In this document: positions 42,876 through 51,824 of the stretch, one piece after another | Layout: every line of letters starts with the position of its first letter | How positions within the stretch are numbered: the first letter of the stretch is position 1 | Source: Lachnospiraceae bacterium | GTDB taxonomy: Bacteria; Bacillota; Clostridia; Lachnospirales; Lachnospiraceae | DNA: 64,000 nt | Reading direction: 5' to 3' | Assembly: GCA_017623675.1 (NCBI GenBank) | Contig: JAGAOO010000056.1 | Coordinates: 124,001-188,000 of the forward strand | The notes under the pieces: generated by a model | Databases searched by the model: none | Told to the model about the DNA's origin: nothing | What the model saw: the letters and a program-made list of their open reading frames with translations, nothing else | Made by a program: the position numbers and the translations under genes

Positions 42876-43565
42876 ATGAGCCAGGAAGAATTAAAGTGTG
42901 CATGCAGTGTAAAGCAATTGTTTCACCAACTGGAGGAAACGCAGGCAAAGTCCTTGTTAGAACAGGTAGAATTTCCATGGGAGGCATTGCCGAAGATTCA
43001 TGATTTTATTCTGCAATTGGGAGCAACTTTATCACCGGATTGTTATGAGGAGAAAGAAGAACATATTTGGATTGCTAAGAGTGCAAAGATTTATCCTAAT
43101 GCTACCATTCTGGGACCTACGATAATCGGACCGGATACCGAGGTGCGTCCGGGAGCTTTTATTCGAGGCAATGCTTTGGTAGGTGCCGGTTGTGTGATTG
43201 GTAACTCCACAGAACTTAAGAATGTAATTATATTTAATTCTGTACAAGTACCACATTATAACTATGTAGGAGATTCTATATTGGGTTACAAATCCCATAT
43301 GGGTGCAGGCAGTATTACCAGTAATGTAAAAGCAGATAAGACCTTGGTGGAAGTAAAGGGATTGGATGGCAGTATAGCAACCGGATTGAAGAAGTTCGGA
43401 GCGATTCTGGGTGACCATGTAGAAATAGGTTGTAATACCGTTTTGAATCCGGGAAGTGTTGTGGGAAGCAATTCCAATGTATATCCGGTATCTATGGTGC
43501 GGGGATACATACCGTCAGGCAGTATTTATAAGAAGCAGGGCGAGGTTGCAGAAAAACAGGATTAA
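42876..43565 (+). CDS. Hexapeptide-repeat (left-handed beta-helix) protein, GlmU-C-like
   Basis: A 229-residue protein. A helical N-terminus (1-60) precedes about eight hexapeptide turns (IWIAKSAKIYPNATILGPTI, VRPGAFIRGNALVGAGCVIG, ILGDHVEIGCNTVLNPGSVVG). The histidine in NYVGDSILGYKSHMGAGS resembles the acetyltransferase region of GlmU. There is no pyrophosphorylase domain, so it may be a stand-alone sugar or nucleotide-sugar acyltransferase; the substrate is unknown. It starts one base after topB with AAAGGAAG as ribosome site, so the two are coupled despite unrelated functions. Confidence 0.85.
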   Translation: MSQEELKCACSVKQLFHQLEETQAKSLLEQVEFPWEALPKIHDFILQLGATLSPDCYEEKEEHIWIAKSAKIYPNATILGPTIIGPDTEVRPGAFIRGNALVGAGCVIGNSTELKNVIIFNSVQVPHYNYVGDSILGYKSHMGAGSITSNVKADKTLVEVKGLDGSIATGLKKFGAILGDHVEIGCNTVLNPGSVVGSNSNVYPVSMVRGYIPSGSIYKKQGEVAEKQD

Positions 43566-43620
43566 TTTGTCAGAAGCATCCTGTTTCATGACAGAAATGG
43601 ATAAGGTTTATGGCATAGAA

Positions 43621-43644
43621 AAACTCCTCATATGAGGAGTTTTC
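43621..43644. terminator. Bidirectional terminator
   Basis: A perfect 24-bp palindrome, AAAACTCCTCAT / ATGAGGAGTTTT, lies between convergent genes. It supplies A and T tracts in both directions. Confidence 0.85.
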
Positions 43645-43659
43645 CATTATTGGAATCTG

Positions 43660-44109
43660 TTATTCAGATTCCGGTATGGCTGGTTCTAATGCATTTTTTA
43701 TCGCCTGAATCAATATGACAGAGGTATACTGACTGTCTGCAGAGCCGGTTAATTCATCAACAGATTCAATGTCCGGAAGCTGGCTGTTAATTTCTTCCAA
43801 GGCAGGTGTCAGTAATGGGTACATGGTTGTGACAGTTTCATTTAAGTTTACAATGGAAACATCACAGATACGATTACTGTCAACGGTTACCTGTACATCT
43901 AAGGTGGATTCGCCTAGTTGAACGGTGGAAGAATATACACCCGGTATGTAAGCGGCGGTTTCTGTTACCTCTGGCAGAGGTTGTTCTGCTTTATCCGGCA
44001 GGAACATGAATAGGAGAAGTAGGAGCAGAAGAATGCCAAGTACCACAAAGATAATGGTATAGATGAGCTCTTTGGCTTTGAATATAAGGATTTTTGTATT
44101 CGAACTCAT
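43660..44109 (-). CDS. Membrane-anchored FMN-binding-domain-like protein
   Basis: A 149-residue protein. One N-terminal helix (about 15-36, LIYTIIFVVLGILLLLLLLFMF) is followed by an extracellular domain. The pattern IPGVYSSTVQLGESTLDVQV, then ICDVSIVNLNET and a final SADSQYTSVILIQAIKNAL matches the FMN_bind fold (GxY...V.V..G.I..V, then SGAT-like S/T-S). The threonine-bearing motif that takes covalent FMN is not clearly conserved, so flavinylation is doubtful. Its GAGAGGTGA site lies upstream on the minus strand. It is divergent from addB. The function is unknown. Confidence 0.7.
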   Translation of the reverse strand: MSSNTKILIFKAKELIYTIIFVVLGILLLLLLLFMFLPDKAEQPLPEVTETAAYIPGVYSSTVQLGESTLDVQVTVDSNRICDVSIVNLNETVTTMYPLLTPALEEINSQLPDIESVDELTGSADSQYTSVILIQAIKNALEPAIPESE

Positions 44110-44201
44110 AGCGTCACCTCTCGTTTTCTATACTTATATATATATTCAGGGATAGAGAAAATATGACCGAAAATCAGCAGTAGCAGGAAGGAGAACTTGG
44201 A

Positions 44202-47200
44202 ATGATTCAGATAATAGAGGGAGCCAGTGGTTCCGGGAAAAGCTATACGGTGTATCAGGAATTAATACAGGCATCCATAAAAGAACCTGACAAGAAGTTT
44301 TTCTTTCTTGTACCGGAACAGTTTACCATGCAGGCACAGAGGGATATCGTCAACCTTCACCCGAAGCATGGAACTATGAATATTGATATTGTCAGTTTTA
44401 ACCGATTGGCGTACCGGGTGTTTGAAGAATTGAATATTCGATGTGAACACGTCCTGGAGGATTTTGGTAAAAGTATGTTGTTGCAGCGGATTTTAATGAA
44501 ACATCGACAGGAATTGCCGGTGTTTGGTGCCTGTGTAAACAAAGCCGGTTTTATAGATGAATTAAAGTCCCTTTTGACGGAGTTGTTCCAGTATCGAATT
44601 GGACGGGAGGATATTGAACAGGTATATGGTGCAATGACCGGAACCTCTATGTTGAAGAATAAATTACATGATTTGCTATATGTGTATGATGCATTCCGGG
44701 AAGAAGTACAGGGAAATTATATTATTGCAGAACATATATTGGAAATGTTGGCACAACATGTGCCGGAATCTCAATTATTACAGAATAGTGTTATCTATCT
44801 GGATGGATTTACCGGATTTACCCCAATCCAGTATGAAGTGTTGGGGATGTTGGCGCAGGTCTGTGACGCAATGACGATTACCGTTACCATTGATAAGATA
44901 AGTGCGGAGAAGGAACAGTGTGAAGAACACGCACTGTTCTATCTGAGTAAGGATACCATTCATCGGGTATGTAACATGGCTGACCGACTGGGTATCTATG
45001 TGGAGGAACGATTCTTAGAAGGGCCAAGTCCAAGATTTTCCCATTCACCGGAACTACAGCATTTAGAGGAGAATTTATTTCGATATCCCAATCTTATATG
45101 GGAAAAACCGGTGGAGCATATTCATTTACAGGCAATGCGTTCACCAAGACAGGAACTGCATCAGGTGGCAAGACAGATTCGCAGTCTGGTACGCAGTGGC
45201 AGATATCGGTATCGGGATATTGCAGTGATACATGGAAATCTGGAAGGGATAGAACCCTTTGTGGAGGAGCTGTTTCCGGGATTGGAAATACCATATTTTA
45301 TTGATACCAATCAGAGTATTTATATGAACCCATGTCTGGAGGCGATACGGGCAGTGTTAGAGATTGCCGGACAGGATTATTCTTATGAGAGTGTATTTCG
45401 GTTTTTGAAGACCGGCGTAACCGGAATGGAAACAGATGAGTTGGAGCAATTAGAGAATTATGTGGTGGCAAAAGGAATTCGTGGCGCAGGCTGGTGGCAG
45501 AAGGAATTGGGAGAAACACAGGTGTTTCAGTTGCTGCAGCCGGTGATACAGGCATTGAAGCAGGCAAAGGAAGTGCAGGAATATGTAAGCATTTTGCAGG
45601 ACTTTTTAAAAACCTTGCATATGCAGGAGCAGTTAGAAGCAGCCGCAGATAATTTCGAAGAACAAGGAAATCTGGTGCAGGCGAAGGCATATCTCCAAAT
45701 CTCGGAAAAATTGGAAGAGATTTGGGATAAAATGCGAGTTATACTGGGAAAAGAAACCATGCAGTTGGATGAATTTCAAACCTTGCTGGAGACAGGCTTC
45801 GATGACATTTCTCTTGGAGTCATTCCGCCCAGCTTAGATCAGGTTACCATTGGTGATATTGAACGGACACGTTTAAACCATATAAAAGTATTATTTGTTA
45901 TGGGATTAAATGATGGCATTATTCCAAGGATTACCAGAGGAGGTGGAATCTTGTCGGAAGCAGACCGTAGTATACTTGGGCAGGAGCTGGAATTAGCACC
46001 GGATTCCAGAAGCAGGGTATTTACGGAACAGTTTTATCTGTATCAGAATCTGACCAAGACATCGGAGCAGCTATATCTTACCTACCATGTACAGGATAGT
46101 GACGGCAATGAGGCACTTCCGGCTTATATTGTGGGAAGGATTCAAAGGTTATTTCCCAACCTTCCGATAGAAGAACGGGTATCTGAAAAAATGGACTGGA
46201 GTAGTCTGGAAACTGCAAAAGACAGTGTGGAGGTCTTGATTGCCGGATTACAGACAGACGGTAAAATATCAAAGGAACAGGGAGAAATCTGGAAAAGTCT
46301 GTATGTGTATCTGGAAATGACACAGCCGGAAGTGATTGAACGGATTCGGCAAGGATATTTTTACCACAATCTGGATTCTTCAATTGCAGAAGAAACCGCT
46401 GCCCGGCTGTATGGAAATGTACTGAATGCCAGTATATCCCGATTGGAGACCTATAGCCACTGCCCATATCAGTTCTTTTTGGAATACGGATTAGGACTGC
46501 GAAAACGGGAACTTCATGAAGTGAGCCTTGGAGACATGGGCAATCTGTTGCATCATGTAGTGGAACAGGTATTCCGACAAGTGGAAAACCGAAATGCAGA
46601 GCAGACATTATTGTCTGAAGAGAAAGAAAATGTATGGGAAACGATTTCCGATGATACCTTAATGGCAATGGTAGAACAGGAAGTACAAAAGACAGTAGAA
46701 GGAGAAGAAGATAGTGTTTATCTTTATTCTTGTAAGAATCGCCAGCTTTTGAGGCGAATCCAAAGGACGGCGGCATATGCGGTAGTGGATTTGAAACAGC
46801 AGTTGTTACAGGGAAATATGATTCCTTATCAATTTGAGTTGTGCTTTAATCGAAAACAGGCAGACCCAATATGCCGGGACTTGACTTCTGCTCAGGTGTC
46901 ATTGGATAACGGGACAGAAATGCGGTTAAGCGGTGTCATTGACCGAATTGATATCTGCCAGGATGAAGAGCATGTGTATGTAAAGGTGTTGGATTATAAG
47001 AGCAGTGGAAAAGAGATTGATGTAGCGTATGTAAATGCAGGACTACAGTTACAGTTATTGGTTTATACCAATGTTGTAATGGAAGTGTTAAAAAGGAGAT
47101 TTCCTCATAAGGAAATTGTCCCTGCAGGCTCTTTGTATTATGGTTTTCGTATTCCAATGGTAGAAAAGACCGCTAAGGCGGTGACAGATGCTTTGAACCG

Positions 47201-47609
47201 GAGAATCAATAAGGAAACCGCATTGACGGGAATTGTGAATAAGGAAGAACCTTGCGTTTCTTTACTTGGCAATGTGGAAATGCTGCCGGTAAAGGTTGAG
47301 GAAATCGAAGGAGTTCCCACTATTCAGGAAAGTGACACTGTATTAAGCGGCGAACGATATAGGGAACTGTTGGGACAGGTACAGGAGACGGTTGCCAACA
47401 TTGGGAATCATATGATGGCCGGAAAGATACCAATTCGTCCGGTGAGAGCCGGAAGAGGTCTGCCATGCGATTATTGTGATTATCGAGATGTATGTAAGCT
47501 GGATTGTGTGGATGGAGGCAATCAAATCTATACCGTAGGACAGTTAAAGGCAGAAGTTCAAGGAGGCAGAAATCATGGAGTGGACCAGGGAACAAAAGAC
47601 AATAATTGA
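44202..47609 (+). CDS. addB: Helicase-exonuclease AddAB, subunit AddB
   Basis: An 1135-residue subunit. It has a P-loop GASGSGKS near residue 8, inactive helicase folds in the middle (VPEQFTMQAQ, TRLNHIKVLFVMGLNDGIIP), and a C-terminal RecB-type nuclease with VLDYKSSGKEI. The four Fe-S cluster cysteines that flank the nuclease are C754 (YSHCPYQFF), C1089, C1092 and C1098 (CDYCDYRDVC). With AddA it resects double-strand breaks to a Chi site for RecA loading. GGAAGGAG precedes the ATG. Its 3' end overlaps addA by 35 bp. Confidence 0.97.
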   Translation: MIQIIEGASGSGKSYTVYQELIQASIKEPDKKFFFLVPEQFTMQAQRDIVNLHPKHGTMNIDIVSFNRLAYRVFEELNIRCEHVLEDFGKSMLLQRILMKHRQELPVFGACVNKAGFIDELKSLLTELFQYRIGREDIEQVYGAMTGTSMLKNKLHDLLYVYDAFREEVQGNYIIAEHILEMLAQHVPESQLLQNSVIYLDGFTGFTPIQYEVLGMLAQVCDAMTITVTIDKISAEKEQCEEHALFYLSKDTIHRVCNMADRLGIYVEERFLEGPSPRFSHSPELQHLEENLFRYPNLIWEKPVEHIHLQAMRSPRQELHQVARQIRSLVRSGRYRYRDIAVIHGNLEGIEPFVEELFPGLEIPYFIDTNQSIYMNPCLEAIRAVLEIAGQDYSYESVFRFLKTGVTGMETDELEQLENYVVAKGIRGAGWWQKELGETQVFQLLQPVIQALKQAKEVQEYVSILQDFLKTLHMQEQLEAAADNFEEQGNLVQAKAYLQISEKLEEIWDKMRVILGKETMQLDEFQTLLETGFDDISLGVIPPSLDQVTIGDIERTRLNHIKVLFVMGLNDGIIPRITRGGGILSEADRSILGQELELAPDSRSRVFTEQFYLYQNLTKTSEQLYLTYHVQDSDGNEALPAYIVGRIQRLFPNLPIEERVSEKMDWSSLETAKDSVEVLIAGLQTDGKISKEQGEIWKSLYVYLEMTQPEVIERIRQGYFYHNLDSSIAEETAARLYGNVLNASISRLETYSHCPYQFFLEYGLGLRKRELHEVSLGDMGNLLHHVVEQVFRQVENRNAEQTLLSEEKENVWETISDDTLMAMVEQEVQKTVEGEEDSVYLYSCKNRQLLRRIQRTAAYAVVDLKQQLLQGNMIPYQFELCFNRKQADPICRDLTSAQVSLDNGTEMRLSGVIDRIDICQDEEHVYVKVLDYKSSGKEIDVAYVNAGLQLQLLVYTNVVMEVLKRRFPHKEIVPAGSLYYGFRIPMVEKTAKAVTDALNRRINKETALTGIVNKEEPCVSLLGNVEMLPVKVEEIEGVPTIQESDTVLSGERYRELLGQVQETVANIGNHMMAGKIPIRPVRAGRGLPCDYCDYRDVCKLDCVDGGNQIYTVGQLKAEVQGGRNHGVDQGTKDNN

Positions 47610-50600
47610 TTATCGGGGTGGCAATCTTTTAGTTTCTGCGGCTGCCGGTTCCGGTAAAACGGCTGTTTTGGTACAGAGAATCTTAGAATGGGTGGTTCAG
47701 GATGAGAAAAACATTGATGAATTCTTAGTCGTTACCTTCACACGGGCGGCAGCCAGCCAAATGAAGAATAAGATTCGCTATGCACTGGAAGCAGTACAGG
47801 CAGAACAACCGGATAATCAGCATGTGATTAAACAGTTATCTTTGATTCATAGAGCGAACATTACTACCATTGACAGCTTTTGCAAGCAGATTGTAGATGA
47901 GAACTTTCAAGTGCTGGGCTTAGACCCTGCCATGCGGATTATGGATGAAACAGAAGGAAAGTTAATGCAGGAGGATGTGTTAGAACGTGTGCTTGAACAG
48001 GCTTACGAACAGCAGGCAGATGCTATGATGGAGCTTCACCAATATATGAATGATATGCGTTCAGATGACAATATTCGCAACCTGCTTCGTAAGATTGCAG
48101 GACAGGCAGATAGCTTTCCTTATCCGGAGGAGTGGCTTTCAGAAGCTGAGATGGATACTTCCATTGTGGATGCCGGTGAATTAGAACAACAGCCATGGAT
48201 GCAGGTATTGGTGTCAGAGGTTCGTTCTTTGATGGGGGAAGTGAAGAAGATACCGGAGCAGATTTCTTTGGAATATCAACATTTAGAGCCGGAATATCAG
48301 CCAAAGACATATGAAAAGTACTGCACCTATTTTCAAGAGGAATGCCAGCTTGTTCAGAAGGTATTACAGGCGAAGACCTATTCGGATCTGGCAGAGGCAT
48401 TTGATACTTCAAAACGGGTATTGAAACGGTTTGTCTGGAAGAATACGGGTGTGCCGGAAGTCCATTACATGACAGAACTTTGGGAACGATATAGTACGGT
48501 GAAGAAACAGGCGGCTGAATATGTAAAAAAGGACATGGAAGAAATCTGTGAACAGCAAAAACGAACTGCTTCCGTCCTACATACCATTCTGGAACTGACT
48601 GGCAGGTTCAGAATGGAATATCAAAAAGAAAAACAAAAAAAGAACTGCATGGATTTCAGTGACGTGGAGCATTATGCGTTACAGGCATTGGTAGATAAAT
48701 CATCGTATGGAACCATTACATTTACAGAAATAGCGAAGCAGTTACAGGATACCTATGTAGAGATTTTAATAGATGAGTATCAGGATTCCAATGATTTACA
48801 GGAGGCTATTTTGACCGGTGTGGCAAAGCAGAATCCGGACGGTTATTGTAATCTGTTCATGGTGGGAGATATAAAGCAAAGTATATATAAGTTCCGAATG
48901 GCAAGACCAAAGCTGTTTCAAGAGAAGTATGAGAGCTTTTCTGAGGATTTGGAACATACCGGGAATTCAAAATTGGTGGAATTAAAGAGGAACTTCCGAA
49001 GCAGAGAAACGGTATTAGAGTCCGTTAATCTGTGCTTTTATCAATTGATGTCACAGTCTCTTGGAGGAATTAATTATACGGAGCAGGTGGCACTGGTGCC
49101 GGGACGGGAATTCAAAGCCGGGGAAGGGTCAGCAGATTACCGAACCGAAGTGTTGTTTTTGGATATGTTCTCCGGAGGAGAAGAGGAAACAGATATACAG
49201 GAAGCATTGTCATCAGGGGCACAGGAAGTATTGTCATCAGATGAAACAGAGGCTTTGGATAAAGTGGAAGCAGAAGCAAGACTGGCAGCAGCGCGAATTC
49301 AGGAATTGTGTAATTCCCATAATCCATTACCGGTATGGGATGAAGGCTTACAGGACTATCGCCCATGCATGTATAAGGATATTGTAATCCTGTTACGGAC
49401 AGTGAAAGGCTGGGCAGAAACCTTCCAACGTGTTCTTATGGATAATGGAATTCCGGTATATGCGGAAAGTGGAAAAGGATATTTTGATTCTGTGGAAGTA
49501 AAGAATCTGTTATGTATGCTTGCGGTGATTGATAATGCAAGGGATGACATTGCATTAGCAGGTGTGTTAAGGAGTCCTCTGGTGTCAGTGACCAATGATG
49601 ATTTGGCACATATGAGGAGTGCATGCAGGCAGGGAGATTTGTGGACGGTGATTCAGAATTATCTAACCTGGCAGGAGGCACGTCCGGAGCTGGTGAGAAA
49701 GCTTACAGTGTTTTTAGAACGGTTACAGATTTGGAAGGAACAGAAGACATATAGTACCATCCGGGAATTGATATGGAATATTTTGAATACCACTGGATAT
49801 TTCGAGTATGTAGGTGCTATGCCAAGTGGTCAACGGCGGCAGGGTAACATCTTGAAGCTGATTGAAAAAGCCAGCACTTATGAAACAACCAGTTATCGAG
49901 GGCTCTTTGATTTTCTTCGGTATATTGAAAAAATGAAAATTACGGAACAGGATTTCGGAGAAGCAGTCGTGTTAGGGGCAAATGAGAATCTGGTACGGAT
50001 TATGTCCATTCATAAAAGCAAAGGCCTAGAATTCCCTGTGGTGTTGCTGTGTGGTTGCGGAAAATCCTTTAATCAAAAGGATGCGGAAGATACAGTTTTA
50101 GTAGATGCCGATTGCTATCTGGGCGTGAATGATAAGCATCTGGAAGAACACTACTTTGAACGGACGCAGAAGCGGAATTGTCTGGCAAGACATATGAAGG
50201 AAGAGAATCTTGCAGAGGAATTACGTATCCTTTATGTTGCTATGACAAGAGCTCAGGAAAAGCTGATTCTGATTGGAAACGTAGATGCCAAAACCGCCAA
50301 AAAGGATGAAATGTATCATCAGATAGTAGAACATTGTCAGCAGGATTGGAAAGGAAATCGGGCGATTACAGAGTTACAACCCTTAGGAAAATATCAGGTA
50401 AGCAGTCGCTCTTCCTATTTATCATGGATGATTTTGTGTATTGGCAACTTGCAAATGCAAAGAATTGCTGAGAGAAGCTTGTGTTATCGGATTGTGACAC
50501 CGGAAGAACTGGATGGCTTAGTCATAGAGGAACTCATTGGCTTGCAGGAGAAAGAGCAGCTTTGGAAGCAGAGAACCTCTGCGTCTTCTAAGGAAGAAAC

Positions 50601-51303
50601 CTACGAGGAATTGAAAAGACGTTTCTTGTGGCAGTATCCATATCCTATGGCAACGGGAAAGAAAGGCAAACTGTCAGTTTCGGAAATTAAGAAAATGAGC
50701 CAGCTTGTGGATGAACCGGAAGAAGATTTTACAGTTGCAGAACGTAGAACAATCATGCATAATGAGGTGACAGCAGGTGCTGCCTATGGAACGCTCATGC
50801 ATCTGGCAATGGAGAAGCTTTCTTTTGCAGATACGGACCGGATTGCAGACATAGAACAGGAGTTACAGATGTTGGAGCAACAAGGTGTTTTGACAAAAGA
50901 GGAACAGGATATAATATCTGCAAATAAGATATGCAATATGTTGCAATCGGACTTGGGGATTCGTATGAGACAGGCACAAAAACGGAATCAATTATATCGG
51001 GAACAGCAGTTTGTAATTGGTATCCCTATGAATCAGGTATATCCAGAAGTAGAAGAAACAGATTTAGAACTGGTACAGGGAATTATTGATGCCTATTTTG
51101 AAGAAGATGGTAAATTGGTACTTATGGATTACAAAACAGATAAGGTATCTCTCGAAAATGGCGCAGAGGAATTGACGAGAAAATATCATGCACAATTGGA
51201 ATACTATAAGAGAACCTTAGAGCAGCTAACCGGAAAAACAGTAAAGGAAACCTATATTTATTCCTTTTATCTGGAAAAGGTCATACAGCTTAAGTTAGAT
51301 TAA
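47575..51303 (+). CDS. addA: Helicase-exonuclease AddAB, subunit AddA
   Basis: A 1242-residue UvrD-family helicase-nuclease. Walker A is AAGSGKT at 23-29, Walker B is DEYQDS at 400-405, and motif IV-VI elements include IMSIHKSKGLEFPVV and LRILYVAMTRAQEKL. The C-terminal PD-(D/E)xK nuclease ends with VLMDYKTDKVS and LEYYKRTLEQ. It provides 3'-5' unwinding and one of the two nucleases. AAGGAGGC inside addB precedes its ATG, so translation is coupled. queF starts immediately after. Confidence 0.97.
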   Translation: MEWTREQKTIIDYRGGNLLVSAAAGSGKTAVLVQRILEWVVQDEKNIDEFLVVTFTRAAASQMKNKIRYALEAVQAEQPDNQHVIKQLSLIHRANITTIDSFCKQIVDENFQVLGLDPAMRIMDETEGKLMQEDVLERVLEQAYEQQADAMMELHQYMNDMRSDDNIRNLLRKIAGQADSFPYPEEWLSEAEMDTSIVDAGELEQQPWMQVLVSEVRSLMGEVKKIPEQISLEYQHLEPEYQPKTYEKYCTYFQEECQLVQKVLQAKTYSDLAEAFDTSKRVLKRFVWKNTGVPEVHYMTELWERYSTVKKQAAEYVKKDMEEICEQQKRTASVLHTILELTGRFRMEYQKEKQKKNCMDFSDVEHYALQALVDKSSYGTITFTEIAKQLQDTYVEILIDEYQDSNDLQEAILTGVAKQNPDGYCNLFMVGDIKQSIYKFRMARPKLFQEKYESFSEDLEHTGNSKLVELKRNFRSRETVLESVNLCFYQLMSQSLGGINYTEQVALVPGREFKAGEGSADYRTEVLFLDMFSGGEEETDIQEALSSGAQEVLSSDETEALDKVEAEARLAAARIQELCNSHNPLPVWDEGLQDYRPCMYKDIVILLRTVKGWAETFQRVLMDNGIPVYAESGKGYFDSVEVKNLLCMLAVIDNARDDIALAGVLRSPLVSVTNDDLAHMRSACRQGDLWTVIQNYLTWQEARPELVRKLTVFLERLQIWKEQKTYSTIRELIWNILNTTGYFEYVGAMPSGQRRQGNILKLIEKASTYETTSYRGLFDFLRYIEKMKITEQDFGEAVVLGANENLVRIMSIHKSKGLEFPVVLLCGCGKSFNQKDAEDTVLVDADCYLGVNDKHLEEHYFERTQKRNCLARHMKEENLAEELRILYVAMTRAQEKLILIGNVDAKTAKKDEMYHQIVEHCQQDWKGNRAITELQPLGKYQVSSRSSYLSWMILCIGNLQMQRIAERSLCYRIVTPEELDGLVIEELIGLQEKEQLWKQRTSASSKEETYEELKRRFLWQYPYPMATGKKGKLSVSEIKKMSQLVDEPEEDFTVAERRTIMHNEVTAGAAYGTLMHLAMEKLSFADTDRIADIEQELQMLEQQGVLTKEEQDIISANKICNMLQSDLGIRMRQAQKRNQLYREQQFVIGIPMNQVYPEVEETDLELVQGIIDAYFEEDGKLVLMDYKTDKVSLENGAEELTRKYHAQLEYYKRTLEQLTGKTVKETYIYSFYLEKVIQLKLD

Positions 51304-51321
51304 ATGTTAGGAGTGAAGATT

Positions 51322-51816
51322 ATGAGTAGAGAAAAAGAAGAAATGGGTAATATTTCCCTATTAGGCAATCAGGGCGTAGCTTATCCTATGGATTATGCAC
51401 CGGAGGTATTGGAAACCTTTATCAATAAGCATCCGGACCATGATTATTTTGTAAAGTTTAACTGCCCGGAGTTTACCAGTCTGTGTCCGATTACCGGACA
51501 GCCGGATTTTGCAACCATTACAATTTCTTATGTTCCTAATATAAAAATGGTGGAAAGTAAGTCCTTAAAACTTTACTTGTTCAGTTTCCGAAATCATGGC
51601 GATTTTCATGAGGACTGTGTAAATATTATCATGGAGGATTTGATTCGGTTGATGGAGCCAAAATACATCGAAGTCTGGGGAAAATTTACTCCAAGAGGTG
51701 GAATTTCTATCGACCCGTATTGTAATTATGGACAACCCGGTACCCGTTGGGAAACGGTTGCCATGAATCGTTTAGAACAGCATGATTTATATCCGGAAAA
51801 AGTGGATAATCGGTAG
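51322..51816 (+). CDS. queF: NADPH-dependent 7-cyano-7-deazaguanine reductase
   Basis: A 164-residue unimodular QueF, matching the Bacillus type in length. It reduces preQ0 to preQ1 in queuosine synthesis. The catalytic C55 ([14 protein letters not shown]) and D62 fall at the Bacillus numbering; [11 protein letters not shown] carries the substrate-binding residues. The ATG at 51322 has TTAGGAG 9 bp upstream; the ATG at 51304 would overlap that site. It follows addA directly and precedes folC2. No queC, queD, queE or tgt lies in the window. Confidence 0.95.
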   Translation: MSREKEEMGNISLLGNQGVAYPMDYAPEVLETFINKHPDHDYFVKFNCPEFTSLCPITGQPDFATITISYVPNIKMVESKSLKLYLFSFRNHGDFHEDCVNIIMEDLIRLMEPKYIEVWGKFTPRGGISIDPYCNYGQPGTRWETVAMNRLEQHDLYPEKVDNR

Positions 51817-51824
51817 GAAATGCT

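Noticed and set aside
43621..43644. Perfect palindrome as a transcription factor operator
   Set aside because: It lies between two convergent genes and has A/T tracts on each side, which fits a bidirectional terminator better.
46078..46776. A 232-codon open frame on the minus strand inside addB
   Set aside because: It lies fully antisense to a well-supported gene with conserved motifs, has no ribosome site and has the low-complexity composition of an antisense shadow.
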